Shown: one piece after another, positions 1-4,872 of the stretch
How positions within the stretch are numbered: the stretch's first letter is position 1
Layout: every line of letters starts with the position of its first letter
Source of the DNA: Vulcanimicrobiota bacterium
GTDB taxonomy: Bacteria > Vulcanimicrobiota > Vulcanimicrobiia > Vulcanimicrobiales > Vulcanimicrobiaceae
Direction: 5' to 3'
Assembly: GCA_014304965.1 (NCBI GenBank)
Contig: JACRTZ010000285.1
Location: 1 to 6,333 of the forward strand
Length of the DNA stretch: 6,333 bases
Program-made: the position numbers and the translations under genes
The notes under the pieces: model-generated
What the model was told of the DNA's origin: nothing
The model's database searches: none
What the model saw: only the letters and a program-made list of their open reading frames with translations

Positions 1-107
1 GCACTGCGCCGCTGCGGCCGGCCGCCGGCCGCGGCGCGCCCGCCGCGGCGCCGGCTCCCGTACTCGGAGCCGCCCTCGTTCGAGCCGGGCGAAAGGTCGT
101 CGGACAT
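1..107 (-). CDS. N-terminal fragment of the gene after yidC, probably Jag/KhpB-like RNA-binding protein (partial)
   Basis: The gene starts with ATG at 107-105 and runs off the window edge with no stop, so only 35 residues are visible. They begin MSDDLSPGSNEGGSEYGS and continue into an Arg/Gly/Ala-rich stretch. The start is well supported: AAGGAGA (minus strand, 115-121) lies 7 nt upstream, and the yidC stop is 29 nt upstream, so it is probably the next gene of the rpmH operon. In many bacteria the gene directly after yidC is jag (khpB, eloR), a KH/R3H RNA-binding protein. That name is inference from position only, because the Jag-N, KH and R3H domains would lie outside the window. The visible part is acidic/Ser/Gly first, then basic, and looks disordered. 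Any other protein with a disordered N-terminus is possible. Confidence 0.7.
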   Translation of the reverse strand, partial: MSDDLSPGSNEGGSEYGSRRRGGRAAAGGRPQRRS

Positions 108-114
108 GCGTTGG

Positions 115-121
115 TCTCCTT
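115..121 (-). promoter_or_regulatory. Shine-Dalgarno site for the gene downstream of yidC
   Basis: The minus strand reads AAGGAGA, 7 nt before the ATG at 107. It is among the strongest ribosome binding sites in the window and fixes the start of the truncated gene. Confidence 0.75.
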
Positions 122-136
122 CGAGTGGTCGCGTGA

Positions 137-988
137 TCAGCGGCGCGAGCGGCGGCGCTTGCGGCGCGCCGCGGCCGTTCCGTTCGTCGCGGCGGGCTCG
201 GGCACGGGTACGGGGACGGCACCGATGGGCGTCACCGCAAGCGCCGCAGCGTCGTCGGGATGCGGCCCGCCGGCGGTCGGATTACGATGGTAGCGTCGGA
301 TCAGAAACAGCTGCTGCGCGATGGTGAACACGTTGAACGACAGCCAGTACACGACGAGCGCAGACGGCCAATGATACTTGTAACCGAAAAAGCCGACCAT
401 CGCGGGCGACAGAAATGCCATCATCTTCTGTTGTTGGGCTTGCTGCTCGTCCATCGCCGGGCTCGTGTAGCGGATGCTGAAATACATGGACGCGACGTAG
501 AGCGCGAGCAGCAGATAATCGGGCTGCGACAAGTTGGGAGCGAAGACGGCCGGCGCGAGCTTCGTGAGACCGGAACCGATCCACAGCCAGGTTGACGACG
601 CAAACATTTGCGAATCGGTTTGAATAGCGTAATACAAGCTGATGAGAATCGGCATCTGAAACAAGATCGGCAAACACCCCGCGAACGGGTTGGCGCCCGA
701 TTCCTTGTAGAGATTCATCGTCTCGGCGTTGAGTTTTTCTTTGTCGTTCTTGTGACGCGCTTGCAGTGCTTTGATCTGCGGTTGCAGTTGCTGCGTCTTG
801 AGCATCGCCTTGAACTGGAACGTATTGAGCGGCCAGAAGACGAGCTTGACGAGCGCCGCGAGCGCGACGAGACTCCACCCGTAATTCGGAATCACGAAGT
901 GCAGCCAATTGATGACTTGATGCAGCGCGACGACGATCGGGTCGAGCGGGTTGGTCCAGGCCGCGAGCAAGGTCAGAACGATATCCAA
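137..988 (-). CDS. yidC: Membrane protein insertase YidC/Oxa1/Alb3 family, short form
   Basis: YidC inserts and folds membrane proteins, alone or with SecYEG. From the TTG start at 988-986 the protein has 283 residues. That start is chosen because AAAGG lies 8 nt upstream, the yidD stop is 22 nt upstream, and the only ATG further upstream would run deep into yidD. Hydrophobic segments lie near residues 34-54, 101-122, 155-173 and 206-231. The family core is clear: FWPLN (51-55), the cytoplasmic hairpin with QLQPQIKAL (67-75), and NPFAGCLPILFQMPILISLYY (100-120). There is no large periplasmic domain, unlike the proteobacterial form, and no lipobox cysteine near the N-terminus. The groove position usually occupied by Arg is Lys48. 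The C-terminal tail (about 232-283) is Pro/Ala-rich and ends in a very basic stretch (275-283), a likely ribosome contact. The stop is TGA at 139-137. Confidence 0.95.
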   Translation of the reverse strand: MDIVLTLLAAWTNPLDPIVVALHQVINWLHFVIPNYGWSLVALAALVKLVFWPLNTFQFKAMLKTQQLQPQIKALQARHKNDKEKLNAETMNLYKESGANPFAGCLPILFQMPILISLYYAIQTDSQMFASSTWLWIGSGLTKLAPAVFAPNLSQPDYLLLALYVASMYFSIRYTSPAMDEQQAQQQKMMAFLSPAMVGFFGYKYHWPSALVVYWLSFNVFTIAQQLFLIRRYHRNPTAGGPHPDDAAALAVTPIGAVPVPVPEPAATNGTAAARRKRRRSRR

Positions 989-996
989 ACGGGACG

Positions 997-1001
997 CCTT
1001 T
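997..1001 (-). promoter_or_regulatory. Shine-Dalgarno site that decides the TTG start of yidC
   Basis: The minus strand reads AAAGG, followed by 8 nt and then TTG at 988-986. No in-frame ATG gives a complete first membrane segment without overlapping yidD heavily, so this site together with the TTG is the best-supported start. Confidence 0.65.
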
Positions 1002-1010
1002 CGGTTCGCC

Positions 1011-1220
1011 TCATGGGACGACGTCGACGCCCCCGGGGTTCCATGGAGTGCAGCGCACGAGGCGCCCGAGCGCCAGGACGGCGCCGCGCAAGACACCGTG
1101 TTTCAACACGGCTTCCTTGGCGTACTGCGAACACGACGGATAGTAACGGCAGCGCGGGCCGAGCAGCGGCGAAACGACTGCTTGATACGCGCCGATCGTC
1201 ACGGCGATCGCAGAACGCAT
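1011..1220 (-). CDS. yidD: Membrane protein insertion efficiency factor YidD
   Basis: This is a 69-residue protein of the YidD (DUF37) family, a small membrane-associated protein thought to help YidC-dependent insertion. The family signature is complete: YQ..SPLLGPRCRYYPSCSQYA at residues 12-34, then HG (41-42), LALGRL.RC (49-57) and PWNPGG (59-64). The three family cysteines (24, 30, 57) are present. The ATG at 1220-1218 shares one base with the TGA of rnpA (TGATG), which suggests translational coupling; no good separate ribosome binding site is seen. The reading frame stays open upstream through rnpA, but that extension is Arg-rich out-of-frame sequence and is not part of the protein. The gene sits between rnpA and yidC, its usual place. 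Confidence 0.96.
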   Translation of the reverse strand: MRSAIAVTIGAYQAVVSPLLGPRCRYYPSCSQYAKEAVLKHGVLRGAVLALGRLVRCTPWNPGGVDVVP

Positions 1221-1558
1221 CACGCGCCGGGCGCCAAGACGCGCGAAAGGGCGGTCGCCGCGTCGGCCGCGAGCCGCTCGAACGGCTCGATCGCGGCCGT
1301 CTCGCGCAAGATGAAGAGCACCCGGCCGGCCGGGCGTGGTTCGCGCACGCGCTCGAGGGCACCGCGCAGCCGGCGGCGGGCGCGATTGCGCTCGACGGCG
1401 CCGCCCACGTCTTTGGAAGCCGTTATCCCGACGCGGCAGCCGCCGGCGACGGGACCGGCCACGCCGTAGCTGACGAAAGTCGCAAAGGCCGCGCGCCGGC
1501 CGCGCCGGCGCACGAAGGCGATCTCGCTCTGCCGCCGGAGCGAGCCGAACCAACGCAC
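1220..1558 (-). CDS. rnpA: Ribonuclease P protein component (C5 protein)
   Basis: This is the basic protein subunit of RNase P; it helps the catalytic RNA (rnpB, not in this window) bind pre-tRNA and remove the 5' leader. The product is 112 residues, normal for the family. Early residues hold the LRR...F.R.RGRRA pattern (8-23) that lines the leader-binding cleft. The RNR motif follows as VGGAVERNRARRRLRGAL (51-68), preceded by RVGITASK (42-49). The start is GTG at 1558-1556, 22 nt after the rpmH stop; its ribosome binding site is weak, so the start is likely rather than certain. The TGA stop overlaps the yidD ATG by one base. The position between rpmH and yidD is the usual one. Confidence 0.95.
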   Translation of the reverse strand: MRWFGSLRRQSEIAFVRRRGRRAAFATFVSYGVAGPVAGGCRVGITASKDVGGAVERNRARRRLRGALERVREPRPAGRVLFILRETAAIEPFERLAADAATALSRVLAPGA

Positions 1559-1580
1559 GGGAGCCGAAGAACTCGCCGGG

Positions 1581-1715
1581 CTAGACCGTCAGCCGCTTGC
1601 GGCCTTTTTTGCGGCGGCGCGCGAGGACGTTCCGGCCGTCCTTGGTGGACATCCGCTCGAGGAATCCGTGCACGCGCTTGCGCCGGCGGTTATGGGGCTG
1701 AAAAGTGCGCTTCAT
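1581..1715 (-). CDS. rpmH: 50S ribosomal protein L34
   Basis: This 44-residue protein is part of the large ribosomal subunit and binds 23S rRNA. It begins MKRTFQPHNRRRKRVHGFLE, continues RMSTKDGRNVLARRRKKGRK and ends RLTV, so it matches the L34 family over its whole length (usual size 44-47 residues). The start is ATG at 1715-1713 and the stop is TAG at 1583-1581. It is the first gene of the minus-strand operon. A consensus-like promoter lies about 35 nt upstream, giving a predicted leader of roughly 27 nt. The ribosome binding site (AGAGAG just before the start) is modest. Confidence 0.97.
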   Translation of the reverse strand: MKRTFQPHNRRRKRVHGFLERMSTKDGRNVLARRRKKGRKRLTV

Positions 1716-1748
1716 AGCTCTCTAAAAGGGTTCGAGAAAAGACCCCCA

Positions 1749-1778
1749 AGTATAGCCGGGCGAAACCGCCGCCGTCAA
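1749..1778 (-). promoter_or_regulatory. Housekeeping sigma promoter of the rpmH-rnpA-yidD-yidC operon
   Basis: On the minus strand, TTGACG (1778-1773) and TATACT (1754-1749) are separated by 18 nt. Each hexamer differs from the sigma70/sigmaA consensus by one base. Transcription would start near 1742, about 27 nt before the rpmH ATG. The -35 element lies about 35 nt from the nearest DnaA box (1813-1821), so DnaA binding at the origin could affect it; that last point is inference. Confidence 0.8.
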
Positions 1779-1812
1779 TGACCCTAACAGCTACTTGCGA
1801 AAGGTTCTTAAC

Positions 1813-1821
1813 CCATCCACA
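1813..1821 (+). promoter_or_regulatory. DnaA box, inverted copy (two mismatches)
   Basis: The sequence CCATCCACA differs from TTATCCACA at the first two bases. It is the only box in the window oriented this way and forms a head-to-head pair with 1824-1832. Confidence 0.6.
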
Positions 1822-1823
1822 CG

Positions 1824-1832
1824 TGTGGATAT
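1824..1832 (-). promoter_or_regulatory. DnaA box (one mismatch)
   Basis: The plus strand reads TGTGGATAT, one base from the complement of the consensus TTATCCACA. It is paired with the inverted copy at 1813-1821; the two make the 16-bp palindrome. Confidence 0.75.
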
Positions 1833-1835
1833 CTG

Positions 1836-1844
1836 TGTGGACAC
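1836..1844 (-). promoter_or_regulatory. DnaA box (two mismatches)
   Basis: The plus strand reads TGTGGACAC. It begins 12 bp after the start of the 1824-1832 box in the same orientation, close to one helical turn, which would favour cooperative DnaA binding. Confidence 0.55.
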
Positions 1845-1878
1845 AAAAGCGTCCGGCGCGCCGCAGAGGCCGAGGATG

Positions 1879-1894
1879 CGTGACTTTCGTCACG
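1879..1894. repeat. Short dyad (6-bp arms, 4-nt centre) within the origin
   Basis: The sequence CGTGACTTTCGTCACG has perfect 6-bp arms around TTTC. No T-tract follows, so it is not a terminator. It could be an operator for a dimeric regulator of origin or dnaA activity, or chance; no function can be read from the sequence. Confidence 0.5.
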
Positions 1895-1971
1895 TTCGGC
1901 CCTTGTGGACGCACGTGGAACAACGACCGGAAAAGCCCGCAAACTGGGGCTTCGACCTCTCTGATTCGACC

Positions 1972-1980
1972 TGTGGATAA
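1972..1980 (-). promoter_or_regulatory. DnaA box, perfect consensus
   Basis: The plus strand reads TGTGGATAA, the exact complement of TTATCCACA. It is the only perfect copy in the two origin stretches and lies 90 bp before the dnaA start codon. Confidence 0.9.
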
Positions 1981-1991
1981 GTGCATAAGTC

Positions 1992-2000
1992 CGTGGAGAA
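1992..2000 (-). promoter_or_regulatory. DnaA box (two mismatches)
   Basis: The plus strand reads CGTGGAGAA, in the same orientation as the perfect box and 20 bp (about two helical turns) further on. Confidence 0.5.
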
Positions 2001-2056
2001 AGTCCAGAGGATTGCGGGGTCCCCCGAGCAATCGAACGACCTCACTTTCCGGGGCT

Positions 2057-2062
2057 GAGGTG
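2057..2062 (+). promoter_or_regulatory. Shine-Dalgarno site of dnaA
   Basis: GAGGTG lies 8 nt before the ATG at 2071 and supports that start. Confidence 0.7.
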
Positions 2063-2070
2063 TCTTTCAC

Positions 2071-3444
2071 ATGAGTGTCGCCGTCGGTCAGACCGGCATT
2101 TCGAACGAACTGTGGCTAGCGGCGTTGACGGCGCTCGAACCCCGGTATTCGAAGCCTATCTTCGAGATGTGGCTCAAGCCGATGCGCCTGCTTGAGATGA
2201 ACGGGACCGACATCGTGCTGTCCGTGCAGAGTCCGTTTGCGCGGGACTGGGTCGAGAACCGGCTGCGCGCCGACATCGCGAGCGTGCTCGCCGATCTGGT
2301 CGGCGAAGAAGTCTCGTTGCGTTTCGTGATCGTGCCCGAAACCGCGGCCGCACCCGGCGCTCCCGAAGCGCCGCCGGTGCCGGCCGGTAAGGCGCCGACC
2401 CTCACCGAAGACATCCGGCACGGCAACCTCAACCCGCGTTACACCTTCGAAGACTTCATCGTCGGGAACAGCAATCGCTTTGCCCACGCGGCTTCGCAAG
2501 CCGTCGCGGATGCCCCGGCACGCGCCTACAATCCGCTCTTTCTGTACGGCGGCGTCGGCCTCGGAAAGACGCACTTGATGCATGCGATCGGTCATCGCGT
2601 TCTCGAGCAAAATCCGAACGCGAACGTCGTGTACGTTTCGAGCGAGAAGTTCACCAACGAGTTCATCATCGCGATCAAGAACAATCAAACGGTCGAGTTT
2701 CGCAACCGGTACCGGCACGTGGACGTGCTCTTGATCGACGACATTCAGTTCCTCGAAGGCAAAGAACAGACCCAAGAAGAGTTCTTCCATACCTTCAATT
2801 CGTTGCACGAAGCCCAACGCCAACTCATCATCTCGAGCGACCGTCCGCCAAAAGAAATCCAAACGCTCGAAAACCGGCTGCGCTCGCGGTTCGAGTGGGG
2901 CTTGCTGACCGACATTCAGCCGCCCGATCTCGAGACCCGGCAAGCGATTCTGCAGAAAAAGGCGGAGTCGGAAAAAATTCCGGTGCCCGACGAAGTGACC
3001 TCGTTCATCGCGAAGGTCATTCCTTCGAACATCCGCGAGTTGGAAGGCGCGTTGATCCGCGTCGTCGCCTTCGCCTCGCTAACGAAATCTCCGATCACGA
3101 CCGACCTCGCGTCCGAAGTCCTCAAGAACGTCGTGGCGAGCGCCCCCGAACGGCGCATTACGATCGCCTCCATCAAAGAACGCATTGCGAAGGCGCACGG
3201 TCTTACCGTGAAAGAGATGGACCATCACCGGCGCGATCAGCGGCTCGCGCTGCCCCGTCAGATCGCGATGTACCTCGCGACCGAGTTGACCGACTTCTCG
3301 CTCCCGCAGATCGCGCGCGAATTCCAGAAAAAGGATCACACCACGATCATGTACGCACGCGACAAGGTCAAGAACCAGATGGCGATCGACGAAGCGTATC
3401 GGAACAAGGTTCGCGCGCTGATGGCCCTTTGTCAGGCCGATTGA
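2071..3444 (+). CDS. dnaA: Chromosomal replication initiator protein DnaA
   Basis: DnaA is the AAA+ ATPase that binds DnaA boxes at oriC, opens the origin and recruits the replicative helicase. The 457-residue product is complete and of normal length. Domain I covers about 1-90 and includes W33 within the FEMWLKPM stretch. Domain II is a short Ala/Pro linker (about 91-112). Domain III carries Walker A GGVGLGKT (160-167), Walker B LLIDD (220-224), sensor 1 SSDRPP (255-260), the arginine finger R273 in LRSRFEWGL, and sensor 2 R322 in NIRELEGAL; counted from the Walker A lysine these match E. coli K178, R285 and R334. Domain IV has the DNA-binding helix-turn-helix with the signature DHTTIMYA (422-429). 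The ATG is supported by GAGGTG 8 nt upstream. DnaA boxes on both sides of the gene suggest autoregulation. Confidence 0.99.
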   Translation: MSVAVGQTGISNELWLAALTALEPRYSKPIFEMWLKPMRLLEMNGTDIVLSVQSPFARDWVENRLRADIASVLADLVGEEVSLRFVIVPETAAAPGAPEAPPVPAGKAPTLTEDIRHGNLNPRYTFEDFIVGNSNRFAHAASQAVADAPARAYNPLFLYGGVGLGKTHLMHAIGHRVLEQNPNANVVYVSSEKFTNEFIIAIKNNQTVEFRNRYRHVDVLLIDDIQFLEGKEQTQEEFFHTFNSLHEAQRQLIISSDRPPKEIQTLENRLRSRFEWGLLTDIQPPDLETRQAILQKKAESEKIPVPDEVTSFIAKVIPSNIRELEGALIRVVAFASLTKSPITTDLASEVLKNVVASAPERRITIASIKERIAKAHGLTVKEMDHHRRDQRLALPRQIAMYLATELTDFSLPQIAREFQKKDHTTIMYARDKVKNQMAIDEAYRNKVRALMALCQAD

Positions 3445-3512
3445 GTTCGGCAGCCAAACCGGCGTCCGTTCGCAGTTTTCCGCGCAGCGCGAACACAGGT
3501 CGGTTCGTTCGC

Positions 3513-3521
3513 CGTGGATAA
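3513..3521 (-). promoter_or_regulatory. DnaA box (one mismatch)
   Basis: The plus strand reads CGTGGATAA, one base from the consensus complement TGTGGATAA. It is the best box on the dnaN side of dnaA. Confidence 0.72.
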
Positions 3522-3549
3522 CCCTGGCCGACGGCAAGCGGTGTGCAGA

Positions 3550-3558
3550 TGTGGACGA
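3550..3558 (-). promoter_or_regulatory. DnaA box (two mismatches)
   Basis: The plus strand reads TGTGGACGA, with the core TGTGGA intact and the same orientation as the other boxes. Confidence 0.5.
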
Positions 3559-3643
3559 ACCGGTCCCGGCCCTGCACAGGTTGTCCGGCGCTCAAAGCGT
3601 CGCGGCGGTAAGCCTTGCGGAGTTGTCCTCGGATTACACCGCC

Positions 3644-3679
3644 TTACTACTGATACGATTACATACTTTATTTCTTTAC
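3644..3679. other. Candidate DNA unwinding element (AT-rich)
   Basis: Counting by eye, 3651-3680 has 8 G/C bases in 30, in a locus otherwise strongly GC-rich. It follows a GC-rich block (CACCGCC) and opens with TTA CTA CTG, which on the other strand reads like the first DnaA-trio elements described for B. subtilis; later triplets fit less well. It lies between the DnaA boxes 3550-3558 and 3694-3702. The segment could instead, or also, be part of the dnaN promoter. Confidence 0.6.
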
Positions 3680-3693
3680 GAGGGCCCGGACGG

Positions 3694-3702
3694 GGTGGAC
3701 AA
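3694..3702 (-). promoter_or_regulatory. DnaA box (two mismatches)
   Basis: The plus strand reads GGTGGACAA. It lies just after the AT-rich segment and 23 bp before the dnaN start, in the same orientation as the other boxes. Confidence 0.45.
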
Positions 3703-3713
3703 CTGGTGAGATC

Positions 3714-3718
3714 GGGAG
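3714..3718 (+). promoter_or_regulatory. Shine-Dalgarno site that supports the GTG start of dnaN
   Basis: GGGAG lies 7 nt before the GTG at 3726. The protein then begins MKFT, the usual clamp N-terminus, so the GTG is well supported. Confidence 0.75.
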
Positions 3719-3725
3719 TGACGGC

Positions 3726-4847
3726 GTGAAGTTTACGTGCAGCACGAAAGACATCGCCGCCGCGGTCGGCGCCGCGAGCAAGATCGTCAACGCGCACTCG
3801 ACGGTACCCATACTCTCGAACGTCCTGCTGACCTCGACCGACGACGCGATCCGCGTCCGCGCGACCGACCTCGAAGTCACCCTCGAACACGTCTTTCCGG
3901 GCGAGGTTTCGGAGCCGGGCAGCGTTACCGTTCCGGCCCGCCTGTTCAGCGGCTATCTCGGAAACTTGCCGCCGGGATTGATGGAACTCAACGGCACGCC
4001 GACCCGCGCGACGGTCAAGTGCGAGCGTTCGAACTACGATTTCCACGCGCTGCCGCCCGACGAATATCCGCCGCTGCCGTCAACCCAAAAGGGAACGACC
4101 TTCGCCATCGACGCCAAGCGCTTCCGCGAAGGCATCAACGCGACGATCTTTGCCGCGTCGGGCGAAGAGGCGCGCGGCGCGGTCTTGATGGGCACGCTGC
4201 TCGAAGTTGCCGGCGACCAGTTTACGATGGTCGCAACCGACGGCTACCGGCTTGCGAAGTGGCAGACGACGCTCTCGCGCCCGCTCGAGGACGAGGGAAC
4301 GATCAAGTATATCGTGCCGTCGCGCGCGCTCGCCGAAGCTGCGCGCAATCTCGGCGGCGCCGAGACGGTCGAAATCTCGGCGCTCGGTCCGGCCGGCAAT
4401 CAGCTGGCCTTCGCGGCCCAGCACACCTCGATCGTCGTGCGGCTGGTAGACGGGCAATATCCCAACTACGGGCAAGTGATTCCGGCGCAGTTCGACCGTT
4501 CGGTGACGGTCAACACGAGCGCGCTGATTGCGGGGCTGCGGCGCGCGGAACTGGTCGCGGGCGACCGCGCGAGCATGGTCAAGATTAGCGTCGCGAACCA
4601 GCAGCTGATCATCACCGCCAATAGCGACACGACCGGCAACGCCTACGAAGAACTGGAAGTCGAACAGACGGGCGACGACTTGACGATCGCTTTCAACGCG
4701 CGGTATCTCGTCGAGATTCTCAATCACGTGGATGCGCCGCAGATCAAGATGGAATTTCTCGGACCGTTGTCGCCGGCGGCGATTCGGCCGAGTGACGAAA
4801 GTGAAGGCGTGCGCCAGATGTACGTCTTGATGCCGCTGCGCCAATAG
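3726..4847 (+). CDS. dnaN: DNA polymerase III beta subunit (sliding clamp)
   Basis: The clamp is a ring-shaped homodimer that holds DNA polymerase III and many repair proteins on DNA. The 373-residue product matches the family's usual length of about 365-380 and its three-domain build (roughly 1-120, 121-245, 246-373). Recognisable motifs are the N-terminal MKFTCSTKDIAAAV, STVPILSNVLL (25-35), ATDGYRLA (170-177), the segment DGQYPNY (242-248), FNARYLVEIL (323-332) and the C-terminal MYVLMPLR (365-372), which forms part of the partner-binding pocket. The start is GTG with GGGAG 7 nt upstream; the stop is TAG. It is separated from recF by only 25 nt, so the two are probably co-transcribed. Nothing appears damaged or unusual. 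Confidence 0.99.
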   Translation: MKFTCSTKDIAAAVGAASKIVNAHSTVPILSNVLLTSTDDAIRVRATDLEVTLEHVFPGEVSEPGSVTVPARLFSGYLGNLPPGLMELNGTPTRATVKCERSNYDFHALPPDEYPPLPSTQKGTTFAIDAKRFREGINATIFAASGEEARGAVLMGTLLEVAGDQFTMVATDGYRLAKWQTTLSRPLEDEGTIKYIVPSRALAEAARNLGGAETVEISALGPAGNQLAFAAQHTSIVVRLVDGQYPNYGQVIPAQFDRSVTVNTSALIAGLRRAELVAGDRASMVKISVANQQLIITANSDTTGNAYEELEVEQTGDDLTIAFNARYLVEILNHVDAPQIKMEFLGPLSPAAIRPSDESEGVRQMYVLMPLRQ

Positions 4848-4858
4848 CCGTCGTCTCC

Positions 4859-4863
4859 GGAGG
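4859..4863 (+). promoter_or_regulatory. Shine-Dalgarno site that supports the GTG start of recF
   Basis: GGAGG lies 9 nt before the GTG at 4873. It is part of an 8-bp palindrome (CTCCGGAG, 4855-4862), which may be chance. Confidence 0.75.
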
Positions 4864-4872
4864 CTTGCGGCG

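Larger units (their letters stand above)
1779..2070. other. oriC: oriC, upstream part: DnaA-box region between the rpmH promoter and dnaA
   Basis: This gene-free stretch holds a cluster of DnaA-box-like 9-mers (TTATCCACA or its complement TGTGGATAA). The perfect one is 1972-1980, 1824-1832 has one mismatch, and 1813-1821, 1836-1844 and 1992-2000 have two. Core-only matches with three mismatches lie at 1904-1912 and 1915-1923. All but the 1813-1821 copy have the same orientation. The region also contains a perfect 16-bp palindrome (1815-1830) and a 6-bp stem dyad (1879-1894). It has no marked AT-rich segment. The dnaA promoter must lie here, but I see no convincing -35/-10 pair; boxes close to dnaA suggest DnaA autoregulation, which is inference. 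Open frames crossing this stretch show no protein-like features. Confidence 0.88.
3445..3725. other. oriC: oriC, downstream part: DnaA boxes and AT-rich segment between dnaA and dnaN
   Basis: This 281-nt gene-free stretch contains a one-mismatch DnaA box (3513-3521) and two-mismatch boxes at 3550-3558 and 3694-3702, all in the same orientation as the upstream set. It also contains the most obvious AT-rich segment of the window (about 3644-3679). Such a layout fits the unwinding half of a bipartite origin. A weak inverted repeat (3468-3473 with 3489-3494) after dnaA lacks a T-tract, so I see no intrinsic terminator. The dnaN promoter may lie in the AT-rich part, but no hexamer pair with good spacing is convincing. 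Confidence 0.82.

Noticed and set aside
1..60. Dense GGCC/GCCGGC-rich sequence that looks like a repeat
   Set aside because: It is explained by Arg/Gly/Ala codons of the partial minus-strand gene; no regular repeat unit is present.
1221..1553. Upstream extension of the yidD frame through rnpA (would give a 180-residue protein)
   Set aside because: The extension is Arg/Pro/Ala-rich and out of frame with rnpA. The YidD family match begins at the ATG at 1220, which overlaps the rnpA stop as expected for coupled genes.
608..1717. Long plus-strand open frame (369 codons) antisense to yidC, yidD, rnpA and rpmH
   Set aside because: It is a GC-driven shadow: Arg-rich composition, no family resemblance, and the minus strand encodes four clear conserved proteins over the same bases.
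2014..2026. GC-rich near-palindrome (CGGGGTCCCCCG) before dnaA
   Set aside because: There is essentially no loop and no T-tract; in such GC-rich DNA this is likely chance.
1690..2070. Minus-strand open frame of 126 codons across the upstream origin
   Set aside because: It covers the DnaA boxes and the rpmH promoter and start; composition gives no hint of a real protein.
1778..2074. Plus-strand open frame of 98 codons whose stop overlaps the dnaA start (ATGA)
   Set aside because: It spans the DnaA-box cluster, its product has no recognisable domain, and it has no clear ribosome binding site. The overlap with dnaA looks like chance.
2116..2943. Long minus-strand open frame within dnaA
   Set aside because: It is a shadow of dnaA, which has every family motif on the plus strand.
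3468..3494. Possible terminator after dnaA (GTTCGC ... GCGAAC)
   Set aside because: The stem is only 6 bp with a 15-nt loop and no T-tract follows, so it is not a convincing intrinsic terminator.
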